Shown: positions 53,975 through 62,841 of the stretch, piece by piece
Position numbering within the stretch: position 1 is the first letter of the stretch
How the letters are laid out: each line of letters opens with the position of its first letter
NCBI RefSeq assembly: GCF_904848585.1
Contig: NZ_CAJHCR010000016.1
Location: 1-64,000 of the forward strand
Direction: 5' to 3'
DNA from: Paraburkholderia kirstenboschensis
GTDB taxonomy: Bacteria > Pseudomonadota > Gammaproteobacteria > Burkholderiales > Burkholderiaceae
Length of the DNA: 64,000 nucleotides
Notes under the pieces: generated by a model
Told to the model about the DNA's origin: nothing
The model's input: only the letters and a program-made list of their open reading frames with translations
Database searches by the model: none
Program-made: the position numbers and the translations under genes

Positions 53975-55102
53975 TCAGGCGCGCGCCTTCAGCCGCCAGA
54001 GCGACGTAACTTCCGCCACCCGCGCTGCGTGCAACGGATCCGTCTCGTCGGTGGACTTTGGATGCCTCGGACGAATATCCTCGCGCCCGATCACAGTCAA
54101 CCCGGCTTCGTCGATCGCGGCAAGCAGCCACTCGCGCGTGCGCAAGCCCAGATGCTCCGCGAAGTCCGACAGAATGAGCCAGCCTTCGCCGCCCGGCGAC
54201 AAATGCTCGGCTAGGCCGTTGAGAAAGCCGAGCAGCATTCGGCTTTCCGGATCGTAGACCGCATACTCGATCGGCGATGCGGGCCGCGCCGGCAACCACG
54301 GCGGATTGCAAACCACCAGCGGCGCGCGTCCTTCAGGGAACAGGTCCGCTTGCACGACCTCGACCTGTTGTTCGTACCCGAGACGCGCGATGTTCTCCCG
54401 CGCGCAAGCAAGCGCTCGCGGGTCCTGGTCGGTGGCGACAATCTTCTTCACGCCGCGCTTTGCCAGCAACGCCGACAGCACGCCCGTGCCGGTGCCGATA
54501 TCGAACGCCTTATTCAACGAAGGCAGCGGCGTCCGCGCGACGAGATCGACGTACTCACCGCGCACCGGCGAAAACACGCCGTAATAGGGATGAATGCGAT
54601 CGCCGAGCGCAGGAATCTCGACGCCCTTTTTGCGCCACTCATGCGCGCCGATCAGTCCGAGCAGTTCGCGCAGCGACACGACCGACGCCTCATCGGTCGG
54701 CGGTCCATAGGTTTCGATGCACGCCTGTTGCACGTCGGGCGCGCGGCGCAGCGGAATTACGTAAGCGGCGTCGAGCGGAATCAGGATCATGCCGAGCGTA
54801 CGCGCACGTTGTGACTGCGTCTGCCGGTGCAAGTTGAACGCCTCGAGCGGCGTTGCGCCCTGCTTGCGCGGCTTGCGTTCCAGACGTCGCGTCACCGCCT
54901 GCAACAGTTGCCGGGCGTTCTGGAAATCGCCGTTCCACAGAAGCGCGGTACCTTCGCACGCAAGCCGGTAGGCGGAGTCGGCGGTGGTCCGGTCATCGGC
55001 GACGATCACGCGTTTGGGCGGCGGCGCCGCCGCTTCTGAGCGCCAACGCGCGGTGCGAGGGCCGTCGGCTTCGGGCCAGGTGATGCTTGCAGGGCTGGTC
55101 AT
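53975..55102 (-). CDS. HemK-like class I methyltransferase
   Basis: The 375-aa protein has an N-terminal domain of about 190 residues and a C-terminal SAM methyltransferase. Motif I is AFDIGTGTGVLSALLAKRG, the acidic loop is VATDQDPRALACA, and the catalytic NPPW is in LVVCNPPWLPARP. NPP(Y/W) enzymes methylate amide or exocyclic nitrogens in proteins, DNA or RNA. It differs from PrmC in its N-terminus and NPPW, so the target is another molecule. I start at MTSPASITWP; 82 upstream residues of open frame look non-coding. Confidence 0.8.
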   Translation of the reverse strand: MTSPASITWPEADGPRTARWRSEAAAPPPKRVIVADDRTTADSAYRLACEGTALLWNGDFQNARQLLQAVTRRLERKPRKQGATPLEAFNLHRQTQSQRARTLGMILIPLDAAYVIPLRRAPDVQQACIETYGPPTDEASVVSLRELLGLIGAHEWRKKGVEIPALGDRIHPYYGVFSPVRGEYVDLVARTPLPSLNKAFDIGTGTGVLSALLAKRGVKKIVATDQDPRALACARENIARLGYEQQVEVVQADLFPEGRAPLVVCNPPWLPARPASPIEYAVYDPESRMLLGFLNGLAEHLSPGGEGWLILSDFAEHLGLRTREWLLAAIDEAGLTVIGREDIRPRHPKSTDETDPLHAARVAEVTSLWRLKARA

Positions 55103-55414
55103 GATGAGGTGGGTCGTATTGCGGGAGCGACGCGGTAAGACGTGGCTTGGTGTGGCGGCGCTATGCGCCGATGTGCGCGCGGGCGGCGTGCATGAGAGCA
55201 CAGCAGTGCCGGCCGACGCCCGAATAGTACCCTCTGCCGCCTTGCCTCGCGGCATCGTTTCGCCGCGCTGTTCACAATGAAAAGTAGACAGTTTAGTCCA
55301 CGAGCGACAAGGTGAAAGAGATATGGCGAATTTGAGCCTCGAAAGCACTCACCGACCGGCGCAAAGCGGTGTGGGACGGCTAGTGCGGCCGAGACCCGCG
55401 CAATATCCACCCAA
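55103..55414. other. Non-coding gap upstream of the methyltransferase gene
   Basis: I see no gene in these 312 bases. They must contain the promoter for the leftward methyltransferase gene. ATG codons here lead only to short frames without Shine-Dalgarno sites. Confidence 0.55.
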
Positions 55415-55453
55415 TAAAAAACGGGGTTCCTGACTGAACAGAAACCCCGTTTC
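55415..55453 (-). terminator. Terminator of tRNA-Thr
   Basis: Ten base pairs (AAACGGGGTT with AACCCCGTTT) enclose a 13-nt loop. On the minus strand six Ts follow directly, 8 bases beyond the tRNA 3' end. It ends the tRNA transcript. Confidence 0.85.
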
Positions 55454-55460
55454 GTACTAC

Positions 55461-55536
55461 TGGTGCCGGCTGCAGGACTCGAACCCGCCACCTCATGATT
55501 ACAAGTCAAGCGCTCTACCTGATGAGCTAAGCCGGC
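55461..55536 (-). tRNA. tRNA-Thr (anticodon UGU)
   Basis: The 76-nt cloverleaf includes the encoded CCA. The acceptor stem GCCGGCT pairs with AGCCGGC, the D arm is GCTC/GAGC, the T arm GCGGG-TTCGAGT-CCTGC, and the anticodon loop CTTGTAA reads UGU. The anticodon stem has a single U-U mismatch at 28-42. A TAGAAT -10 on the minus strand (55548-55553) lies at the end of sspB and would start transcription about five bases before the tRNA. Confidence 0.97.
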
Positions 55537-55555
55537 ATGAGGCCGTGATTCTACT

Positions 55556-56074
55556 TCATTTTACGATCTTGAGGCGAGCCCTACCGCCACCTTTTGAACC
55601 GTCGTCGTCGGGCTGGTCGCCCTCCGGCGCGTGGTCCGCTTTGGCGGTGCTATCGGCAGCGGACGGATTTTCGACGGCACGTGGCGCACTGGGCGCAACC
55701 GGCGCGGCGGTCGGCTCGACTGTTTCGGCGTCGGCGCCCGAATCCTGCGCTTCACCGCCCGTCGACTCGACCGGAAATGCCATGCCCTGCCCGTTTTCGC
55801 GCGCATAGATCGCGAGGATGTTGGCGACCGGCACCTCGATCTTGTGCGACTTCCCGGAGAAACGCGCGCTGAATTCGACCCACTCGTTGCCCATCTGCAA
55901 CTGGCTGGTGGCCTCGAAGCTGATGTTCAACACAATCTCGTTGTCGCGCACGAATTGCCGCGGCACACGCGTCTGATTGTCGACGCGCACTGCGATGTGC
56001 GGCGTATAGCCGTTATCCGTGCACCATTCGTACAGCGCCCGCAGCAGATACGGCTTGGTGGAAATCTCTTGCAT
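55556..56074 (-). CDS. sspB: ClpXP specificity-enhancing factor SspB
   Basis: The 172-aa adaptor brings ssrA-tagged proteins to ClpXP. The N-terminal substrate-binding domain (1 to about 112) starts MQEISTKPYLLRALYEWC and contains QFVRDNEIVLNISFEAT. A long acidic, Ala/Pro/Asp-rich linker follows, and the last residues RARLKIVK match the XB motif that docks on the ClpX zinc-binding domain (RPALRVVK in E. coli). It is 70 bp downstream of sspA and in the same unit. Confidence 0.94.
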   Translation of the reverse strand: MQEISTKPYLLRALYEWCTDNGYTPHIAVRVDNQTRVPRQFVRDNEIVLNISFEATSQLQMGNEWVEFSARFSGKSHKIEVPVANILAIYARENGQGMAFPVESTGGEAQDSGADAETVEPTAAPVAPSAPRAVENPSAADSTAKADHAPEGDQPDDDGSKGGGRARLKIVK

Positions 56075-56144
56075 CAGCAGTCCTCTTACCGGGCGCGGAG
56101 CCGCGCGCGTCGAGCCGCGCGGAGCCCGCAACCCACAGCCAAAC

Positions 56145-56756
56145 TCAACGACGCATCACCTTTTCCGACGGCGTCAGCGCCTCGATATAAGCCGGACGGC
56201 TGAAAATGCGCTCGGCGTACTTCATCAGCGGTGCCGCGTTCTTCGACAGTTCGATGCCGTAGTGATCCAGACGCCACAGGAGCGGCGCGATCGCGACGTC
56301 GAGCATCGAGAACTCTTCGCCGAGCATGTACTTGTTCTTCAGGAAGATCGGCGCGAGTTGCGTCAGGCGGTCGCGGATCGCGAGGCGCGCTTTCTCGTGG
56401 TTCTTCTCCGCGGCCTTGCCCTTTTCGTTCTCGAGCGTGCCGACGTGGACGAACAGTTCCTTCTCGAAGTTCAGCAGGAACAAACGGGCGCGCGCGCGCT
56501 GTACCGGATCGGCCGGCATCAGTTGCGGATGCGGAAAGCGCTCGTCGATGTACTCGTTGATGATGTTCGATTCGTACAGAATCAGGTCCCGTTCGACCAG
56601 AATCGGCACCTGACCATACGGATTCATCACGGCGATGTCTTCCGGCTTGTTAAACAGGTCGACGTCGCGGATCTCGAAGTCCATGCCCTTTTCGAACAAC
56701 ACCAGCCGGCAACGCTGGGAGAACGGGCAAGTTGTGCCGGAATACAGAACCATCAT
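56145..56756 (-). CDS. sspA: Stringent starvation protein A
   Basis: The 203-aa GST-fold protein binds RNA polymerase rather than glutathione and modulates transcription under starvation or acid stress. The N-terminal MMVLYSGTTCPFSQRCRLV and the surface-exposed P-H-P in ERFPHPQLMPAD match the SspA pocket known to contact sigma70. The start has two adjacent ATGs. Transcribed with sspB, it lies downstream of the bc1 operon but is separated from it by a terminator. Confidence 0.94.
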   Translation of the reverse strand: MMVLYSGTTCPFSQRCRLVLFEKGMDFEIRDVDLFNKPEDIAVMNPYGQVPILVERDLILYESNIINEYIDERFPHPQLMPADPVQRARARLFLLNFEKELFVHVGTLENEKGKAAEKNHEKARLAIRDRLTQLAPIFLKNKYMLGEEFSMLDVAIAPLLWRLDHYGIELSKNAAPLMKYAERIFSRPAYIEALTPSEKVMRR

Positions 56757-56794
56757 GATTTACGTTTCCTCAAAAAGCTGAAGGGCCAGCGCGC

Positions 56795-56851
56795 GGAAAA
56801 ACCGTTCAACAGGTTTTTCCTGGCGCCGGCCCCACGCCGTGTAGCGGCGTG
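56795..56851 (-). terminator. Terminator after the petABC operon
   Basis: Reading leftward from the cytochrome c1 stop, a 7-bp hairpin CACGCCG/CGGCGTG (56833-56851) comes first. It is followed by GGAAAAACC/GGTTTTTCC (56795-56820), whose stem includes five Ts. The second is the likely terminator; the first may shield the 3' end. Confidence 0.6.
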
Positions 56852-56852
56852 A

Positions 56853-57608
56853 TTATTTGATATGTTTCCAGTACGCGGCGTTCAGTCGCCAGGCGAAAAA
56901 GCTCAGAATACCGAGGAACATCAGCACCCACACGCCAAGCTGTTTGCGGGTTTTCTGAGTCGGCTCGGACATCCAGGACAGATACGACACAAGGTCGGCC
57001 ACAGCAGAATCATAATCTACCGGCGACATCGTCCCCGGAGTGACCTGCTGGAAACCCACAAATTTGTGCACCTTTTCGCCCGTTTTTTCGTCGACTTCGT
57101 CACTGAACTTCGCGGTACGTTGCCCCTGAAGCTGCCACAACACGTGAGGCATGCTCACGTTTTCATACACCAGATTATTCCAACCGGTCGGCCGCGTATT
57201 GTCGCGATAAAAGCTGCGCAGATACGTGTAAAGCCAGTCCTTGCCGCGCGCCCGCGCTTCCACTGACAAATCCGGAGGACTTGCGCCGAACCACGCCTTT
57301 GCGTCGTCCGGGCGCATTGCCACGGTCATCGTGTTGCCGACCTTGTCGGTGGTGAACAGCAGGTTCGACTGAATTTCGGTCGGCGCAATGCCGAGATCGG
57401 TCAGCCGGTTGTATCGCACCAGATTCGCGCTGTGGCAATTCAGGCAGTAGTTTACAAACAATTGCGCCCCGTGCTGCAAAGAAGCGAAATTGTCCGCGTT
57501 ATCCGGCGCGCGGTCGAGATGTACATTCTCGTCCGCATACGCCGGGCCGCTCAGCACCGCGAGCAGTGTCGCGCCGATCAGCGCGCACGTCGAAAGCAGT
57601 TTCTTCAT
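56853..57608 (-). CDS. petC: Cytochrome c1 of the bc1 complex
   Basis: The 251-aa haem protein has a signal peptide of about 25 residues (ending AYA), the haem c site C55-L-N-C58-H59 in FVNYCLNCHSAN, and a C-terminal membrane anchor (VWVLMFLGILSFFAWRL). NVSMPHVLWQLQG probably provides the axial Met. It passes electrons from the Rieske protein to soluble cytochrome c. I start at MKKLLSTCAL with AGGAG 11 bases upstream. It is last in petA-petB-petC. Confidence 0.93.
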   Translation of the reverse strand: MKKLLSTCALIGATLLAVLSGPAYADENVHLDRAPDNADNFASLQHGAQLFVNYCLNCHSANLVRYNRLTDLGIAPTEIQSNLLFTTDKVGNTMTVAMRPDDAKAWFGASPPDLSVEARARGKDWLYTYLRSFYRDNTRPTGWNNLVYENVSMPHVLWQLQGQRTAKFSDEVDEKTGEKVHKFVGFQQVTPGTMSPVDYDSAVADLVSYLSWMSEPTQKTRKQLGVWVLMFLGILSFFAWRLNAAYWKHIK

Positions 57609-57631
57609 CTTCGTGTTCTCCTCGCTCGCCA

Positions 57632-59011
57632 TTAGTGGGACTTGAACCGCACCCGCTCGGGCGGCTGCTTGAACGTGCCAAGCCTCGTCCAGAACGGCAT
57701 GCCGAGGAAAAACGCGAAGTAGATCAGCGCGCACACCTGCGCAATCAACGTGGCGGCCGGCGACGGCGGTTTAGTGCCGAGGAAGCCCAACGTCAGGAAA
57801 GCGAGCACGAAGATCCCGTAAAACACCTTGTGGAAGAACGGCCGGTAGCGGATCGACTTGACCGGCGAGCGGTCCAGCCACGGCAGGAAAAAGAGCGAAA
57901 TCACCGCGCCGCCCATCACCACCACGCCCCAGAACTTCGATTCGGTGAAGGCCATTGCCAGAATCACGAGCACCGCGAGCACCGGCAAACCCAATTTCCA
58001 CTTGCCGCGCGCGCGCACCAGCGCGAGCAGGCCGAGCAGCGCGATCACGACCATCAGCACGATCTTGAACGGATCGGTGGTGGCGCGCAGCATCGCGTAA
58101 AAGGCTGTGAAGTACCACACCGGCGCGATTTCCTGCGGTGTTTGCAGAGGATTCGCCGGGACGAAGTTGTTGGCCTCGAGGAAGTACCCGCCCATTTCCG
58201 GCGCGAAGAAAATAATCGCTGCGAAAATCATCAGGAACACCGACACGCCGAAGAAATCGTGCACCGAGTAGTACGGGTGAAACGGGATGCCGTCGAGCGG
58301 AATGCCGTCCGGGTCTTTCTTCGCCTTGATCTCGATGCCGTCCGGGTTGTTGGAACCGACTTCATGCAGCGCGACCAGGTGAGCGACGACGAGCCCAAGC
58401 AGCACGAGCGGAATCGCGATCACATGGAACGCGAAGAAGCGGTTCAGCGTGACGTCCGACACCACGTAGTCGCCGCGAATCCACAACGACAGATCCGGCC
58501 CGATGAACGGAATCGCCGAGAACAGGTTGACGATAACCTGCGCGCCCCAGAACGACATCTGGCCCCACGGGAGCAGGTAGCCGAAGAACGCTTCGGCCAT
58601 CAGGCACAGGAAGATCGCGCAGCCGAAAATCCATACGAGTTCGCGCGGCTTGCGGTACGAACCGTACATGAGGCCGCGGAACATATGCAGATACACGACG
58701 ACGAAGAACATCGACGCGCCCGTGGAGTGCATATAGCGGATGAGCCACCCCCACGGCACTTCACGCATGATGTACTCGACCGACGCGAACGCGAGCGTCG
58801 CGTCGGGCTTGTAGTTCATCGTGAGGAAGATGCCCGTGACGATCTGATTGACCAGCACCAGCAGCGCGAGCGAACCGAAGAAGTACCAGAAGTTGAAGTT
58901 CTTCGGTGCGTAGTATTCGGAGACGTGCTTTTTCCAGGTGGACGTTAAGGGGAAGCGCCGGTCGATCCAACCGACCAGCCCGGTCGTTTGTACTTCGTGT
59001 TCGATCGCCAT
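57632..59011 (-). CDS. petB: Cytochrome b of the bc1 complex
   Basis: The 459-aa integral protein has eight or more membrane helices and binds two b haems. The likely ligands are H95 and H109 in one helix and H196 and H211 in another. The quinol-oxidation motif is PVWY (297-300) where mitochondria have PEWY. The helix-D His pair is 15 positions apart, one more than in alpha-proteobacterial cytochrome b. The start codon shares one base with the petA stop (TAATG), so synthesis is coupled. Confidence 0.93.
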   Translation of the reverse strand: MAIEHEVQTTGLVGWIDRRFPLTSTWKKHVSEYYAPKNFNFWYFFGSLALLVLVNQIVTGIFLTMNYKPDATLAFASVEYIMREVPWGWLIRYMHSTGASMFFVVVYLHMFRGLMYGSYRKPRELVWIFGCAIFLCLMAEAFFGYLLPWGQMSFWGAQVIVNLFSAIPFIGPDLSLWIRGDYVVSDVTLNRFFAFHVIAIPLVLLGLVVAHLVALHEVGSNNPDGIEIKAKKDPDGIPLDGIPFHPYYSVHDFFGVSVFLMIFAAIIFFAPEMGGYFLEANNFVPANPLQTPQEIAPVWYFTAFYAMLRATTDPFKIVLMVVIALLGLLALVRARGKWKLGLPVLAVLVILAMAFTESKFWGVVVMGGAVISLFFLPWLDRSPVKSIRYRPFFHKVFYGIFVLAFLTLGFLGTKPPSPAATLIAQVCALIYFAFFLGMPFWTRLGTFKQPPERVRFKSH

Positions 59012-59628
59012 TACGCTTCTCCTTTCTCGTCCTTGCCGATCACGAGCCCGTTGGCTCCCGTGAACATGTAAGGCGGGATGTCGAGGTTCTGCGGCGCAGG
59101 TTTGTTCTTGAAGACGCGGCCGGCCATGTCATAGGTCGAACCGTGGCACGGGCACAGAAAGCCGCCTGGCCAGTCGTCTGGAAGATTGGGCTGCGCGCCC
59201 TCCATGAAGCGCGGCGTCGGCGTGCAGCCCAGATGGGTGCACACGGCAACGGCGACAAATATGTTCTTGCGGTCGGTGCGTGCGCGGAATTCGTTGTTGC
59301 AGTACTCCGGCAACGGCATCGAAAAGACGTTCTTGCTGTGGGGATCGGCTACTTCGTTATCGGCTTTCTGGACATCGGCGAGCATCTTGTCGGTGCGGTT
59401 GATGATCCAGACCGGCTTGCCGCGCCATGCAACGGTCATCATGTCGCCGGGCTTCAGATTGCTGATGTCCACTTCGACCGGGGCACCTGCTGCCTTGGCC
59501 TTTTCAGATGGTGCAAACGAACTAACAAAGGGTACGACAGTGGCAACGCCTCCTATGCCACCTGCTACGGTCGTCGCTATCAGCCAGGTACGGCGGCTGC
59601 CGTCGACGCGTTCATCTTCCTTGTCTCG
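59011..59628 (-). CDS. petA: Rieske iron-sulfur subunit of the bc1 complex
   Basis: The 205-aa protein takes electrons from quinol. The cluster ligands are in CTHLGCTP and CPCHGSTYD. The N-terminus has a Tat-type signal anchor (twin Arg in GSRRTWLIATTVAGGIGGVA), matching export of the folded protein by TatABC. I choose MRDKEDERVDG at 59628; the frame is open to an ATG at 59709, which would add 27 residues, and neither has a strong Shine-Dalgarno. It is first in the operon. Confidence 0.9.
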   Translation of the reverse strand, partial: RDKEDERVDGSRRTWLIATTVAGGIGGVATVVPFVSSFAPSEKAKAAGAPVEVDISNLKPGDMMTVAWRGKPVWIINRTDKMLADVQKADNEVADPHSKNVFSMPLPEYCNNEFRARTDRKNIFVAVAVCTHLGCTPTPRFMEGAQPNLPDDWPGGFLCPCHGSTYDMAGRVFKNKPAPQNLDIPPYMFTGANGLVIGKDEKGEA

Positions 59629-59861
59629 CATCACACGCCCCACTTCTGAGTTGGATTTTTCCTTCACGTCGCTTCTACCGCCGCTAGTTTGCTCGAATGG
59701 AGTCGCCATTTACAAGGGCCGATTGCCAAAAACCGTGCGAAGCCCTTGATAGCTAAGGGTTTCTCCGTACGAATCGCAAACTTTTTCGCAGCTCCTTTTA
59801 AGTGTCCCCTCCGTTATTCGTGCCTTTTGCTCAGCTAATGCGCATTTGATAATTCAACGAA

Positions 59862-60608
59862 TCAAACCGGATTAGGGATATCGATAAAGAGGTGTTCGAT
59901 ATCGAACTGCTCGGACAGATGCTTGCCCACCGCCTGCACGCCGAGGCGCTCCGTTGCATGATGCCCCGCCGCGAGAAACGCGACGCCGCTTTCCGCCGAC
60001 GTGTGCATGACCGACTCCGACACCTCGCCGGTCAAATAAACGTCGGCGCCGGCGTTGATCGCCGCGTCGAACATGCCTTGCGCAGCGCCCGTACACCATG
60101 CGACGCGGCGCAGACTGCGATCCGGGTCGCCGAACACGAGCGGCGTGCGGCCGAGCGTCTGCTCGATCTCGGCGGTGAAGTGCGCGAGCGTGATCGGCAT
60201 CGCAAAAGTGGCGAGCCAGCCAAGGTCGTTCTCGCCGAAGCGCGCGTCGCTGATCCAGCCCATCTTCGCGCCGATCTGCGCGTTGTTGCCGAATTCGGGA
60301 TGGTCGTCGAGCGGCAAGTGATAAGCGAACATGTTCAGGTCGTTCGCGAGCAGCAGCTTCAGGCGCGCGTATTTGCGGCCGGTGATCTGCGGCGCCTCGT
60401 TGCGCCAGAAGTAGCCGTGATGGACCAGCACGGCGTCCGCGCCCCAGTCCAGCGCGGCTTCCAGAAACGCCACCGACGCGGTCACGCCCGTTGCGAGCTT
60501 GTTGATCTTGCGACGCCCCTCGACTTGCAGACCATTGGGGCAATAGTCCTTGAAGCGCGCGGTTTCAAGGAGATTGTTCAAGTACAATTCAAGTTCGATC
60601 CGATCCAT
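59862..60608 (-). CDS. Nif3-like dinuclear metal centre protein
   Basis: The 248-aa protein of the Nif3/YbgI (GTP cyclohydrolase I type 2) family shows LVHHGYFWRNE, LPLDDHPEFGNNAQ and AGHHATERLG, the histidines and acidic residues that hold two metal ions in a toroidal hexamer. The activity is unproven: nucleotide or tRNA-related roles have been proposed. It is divergent from the DegS-like gene by 19 bp only, so the two promoters must overlap. Confidence 0.88.
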   Translation of the reverse strand: MDRIELELYLNNLLETARFKDYCPNGLQVEGRRKINKLATGVTASVAFLEAALDWGADAVLVHHGYFWRNEAPQITGRKYARLKLLLANDLNMFAYHLPLDDHPEFGNNAQIGAKMGWISDARFGENDLGWLATFAMPITLAHFTAEIEQTLGRTPLVFGDPDRSLRRVAWCTGAAQGMFDAAINAGADVYLTGEVSESVMHTSAESGVAFLAAGHHATERLGVQAVGKHLSEQFDIEHLFIDIPNPV

Positions 60609-60627
60609 ATAAACCTCTAGTCTTCAG

Positions 60628-61842
60628 ATGCTTAGACGCTTTTGGCTGTTCTTTGCCCAAGCGGTGACTGTGCTGTTGGCGCTGATGTTCATCATCGCGA
60701 CCCTCAAACCGCAGTGGCTCCAGCGTCAAGGGCAATTCGGCAAGCAACTTGCCGAACCGATCGTCGCCTTGCGGGAAGTGGCGCCTGGCATCGGTAGCGG
60801 GCCCGCAACGGCGTCTTATGCAGACGCCGCTCAAAAGGCCATGCCTGCGGTCGTCAATGTGTTTTCCAGCAAAGATGGCTCACTGCCGCCAGATCCGCGC
60901 GCGAAAGACCCGCTGTTCCGCTACTTCTTCGGCGACAAGAACAATCGCAAGCAGCGCGAGCAACCTGCCGCGAACCTCGGCTCCGGCGTGATAGTGAGTT
61001 CGGAAGGTTACATTCTAACGAACCAGCACGTGGTCGACGGCGCCGATCAGATCGAAATCGCGTTGGCCGACGGCCGCACCACGAATGCCAAGGTGATCGG
61101 TATCGATCCGGAAACGGATCTGGCCGTGCTGAAGGTCAATATGACCAACCTGCCCACCATCACCTTGGGCCGCATGGAACAGACCCGCGTGGGCGACGTC
61201 GTGCTCGCGATCGGCAATCCGTTCGGCGTCGGGCAGACGGTGACCATGGGCATTGTCAGCGCGCTCGGTCGCAATCATCTCGGCATCAATACGTTCGAAA
61301 ACTTCATTCAGACCGACGCGGCGATCAATCCCGGCAATTCGGGCGGCGCACTGGTCGACGTGAACGGCAATCTGCTCGGCATCAACACCGCCATTTATTC
61401 GCGCTCTGGGGGTTCGCTCGGCATTGGCTTCGCGATTCCGGTCTCGACGGCGCGCAGCGTGCTCGAGAGCATCATCACCACGGGTTCGGTCACGCGCGGC
61501 TGGATTGGCGTCGAGCCGCAAGATGTGACACCGGAGATTGCCGAGTCGTTCGGGCTCGAGCAGAAGTCGGGGGCGATCGTTGCGGGCGTGCTGAAGAATG
61601 GTCCGGCCGACCGTGCCGGTATCAAGCCGGGCGACATTCTGATGAGCGTGAACGGCCAGGAAATCACCGACACTACCCGTCTGCTGAACGTGATTGCGCA
61701 GATCAAGCCGGGCACGGCCGCGAAGGTGCATCTGGTGCGCAAGAACCGCGAGCTCGATCTCGACGTGACCATCGGCAAGCGCCCGCCGCCGCCGAAACAA
61801 CCGGTCGAGGACAGCGATCAGCAGGACGACGACGGCGGTTAA
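60628..61842 (+). CDS. Membrane-anchored serine protease, DegS/HtrA type
   Basis: The 404-aa S1C protease has an N-terminal membrane anchor (about 8-26), a trypsin-like domain with catalytic H134 (TNQHVV), D164 (ETDLAVL) and S238 (NPGNSGGAL), and a single PDZ domain (about 275-385). One PDZ and an uncleaved anchor are DegS features, whereas DegP and DegQ have two PDZ domains. In E. coli DegS triggers the sigma E response. The role here is inferred. The C-terminal tail is acidic and Pro-rich. Confidence 0.88.
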   Translation: MLRRFWLFFAQAVTVLLALMFIIATLKPQWLQRQGQFGKQLAEPIVALREVAPGIGSGPATASYADAAQKAMPAVVNVFSSKDGSLPPDPRAKDPLFRYFFGDKNNRKQREQPAANLGSGVIVSSEGYILTNQHVVDGADQIEIALADGRTTNAKVIGIDPETDLAVLKVNMTNLPTITLGRMEQTRVGDVVLAIGNPFGVGQTVTMGIVSALGRNHLGINTFENFIQTDAAINPGNSGGALVDVNGNLLGINTAIYSRSGGSLGIGFAIPVSTARSVLESIITTGSVTRGWIGVEPQDVTPEIAESFGLEQKSGAIVAGVLKNGPADRAGIKPGDILMSVNGQEITDTTRLLNVIAQIKPGTAAKVHLVRKNRELDLDVTIGKRPPPPKQPVEDSDQQDDDGG

Positions 61843-61893
61843 AGGTCCGGCCGGTGGCAAGTCCATGCTGGCTTGAGGCAGAACGCAGAAGGC

Positions 61894-61930
61894 AAAAAGG
61901 GCAGTCCATGACGGACTGCCCTTTTGTTTT
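61894..61930. terminator. Bidirectional terminator between the protease gene and tatC
   Basis: AAAAGGGCAGTCC (61895-61907) pairs with GGACTGCCCTTTT (61913-61925) around five bases. U-tracts on both sides let it end both convergent units. Confidence 0.9.
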
Positions 61931-62027
61931 AGCCGCGCGGCGTAATCACTGACGTGGGATTGCCGCGAAATCACCGCCCCCTTGCCACCGAGCTGAAGAG
62001 CCGCGCAAACACCGCAGCGCGCTCACA

Positions 62028-62807
62028 TCAAGCCGGCGGAGTCGCGTCTTCGACAACTGCCGGCTGTTTGCCGACGATCAACCGCGCGGCGATGATCCCC
62101 GCCTCGTACAGCACGATCAGCGGAATGGCCAGAATAAGCTGCGAGAACACGTCTGGCGGCGTGACCACCGCCGAAATCACGAACGCGCCGACGATCACAT
62201 ACGGCCGGATCTCCTTGAGCTTCTTCAGCGTCACTACGTTCATGCGCACCAGCAGCACGACGACGATGGGCACTTCGAACGTCACGCCGAATGCAATGAA
62301 CATAGTGAGCACAAAGCTCAGGTAATTGTCGATATCGGTCGTCATCTCTGCGCCCAACGGCGCGTTGTAATGCGCCATTACGCGAAAGATAGTCGGGAAC
62401 ACCACGAAGTACGCGAACGCCATGCCGCACAGAAACAGCGTATAGCTGCTGCCGACCAACGGCCCGACCAGTTTCTTTTCATGCTGATAAAGACCCGGCG
62501 CGACGAACGCCCAGATCTGATAAAGCACAATGGGCAGCGCGATCACGAAAGCCACCAGCATGGTCACTTTCATCGGCACGAAAAAGGAGCCGGTGACGTC
62601 GGTGACGATCATCTTGCCGTCTTTCGGCAAGTTCTGCATCAGCGGGCGCGCCAGCAGCCGGAAGATGTCCGGCGCCCAATACACCAACCCGACAAACACC
62701 ACGATGACGGCAAGGCCCGCGCGGATGATGCGGTCGCGCAATTCAACGAGGTGAGAAATGAAGGTCTCTTCAGCGCCTTCGTCCTGACTTTTCTGGGGGT
62801 CGCTCAC
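62028..62807 (-). CDS. tatC: Sec-independent translocase TatC
   Basis: The 259-aa membrane protein has six spans and is the core receptor for twin-arginine signal peptides. ETFISHLVELRDRIIR is the conserved cytoplasmic N-terminus, with the signal-binding Glu, and FVAPGLYQHEKKLVGP lies in the first cytoplasmic loop. It is third in tatA-tatB-tatC, 34 bp after tatB. The Rieske protein encoded 3 kb away is a likely client. Confidence 0.95.
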   Translation of the reverse strand: MSDPQKSQDEGAEETFISHLVELRDRIIRAGLAVIVVFVGLVYWAPDIFRLLARPLMQNLPKDGKMIVTDVTGSFFVPMKVTMLVAFVIALPIVLYQIWAFVAPGLYQHEKKLVGPLVGSSYTLFLCGMAFAYFVVFPTIFRVMAHYNAPLGAEMTTDIDNYLSFVLTMFIAFGVTFEVPIVVVLLVRMNVVTLKKLKEIRPYVIVGAFVISAVVTPPDVFSQLILAIPLIVLYEAGIIAARLIVGKQPAVVEDATPPA

Positions 62808-62841
62808 ACCGGCCCTCGGTTAGAGATTGTCGTTCTGGTCA

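Noticed and set aside
57566..58948. 460-codon plus-strand frame opposite cytochrome b
   Set aside because: Low-complexity, charged shadow frame against a gene with clear haem ligands and membrane spans.
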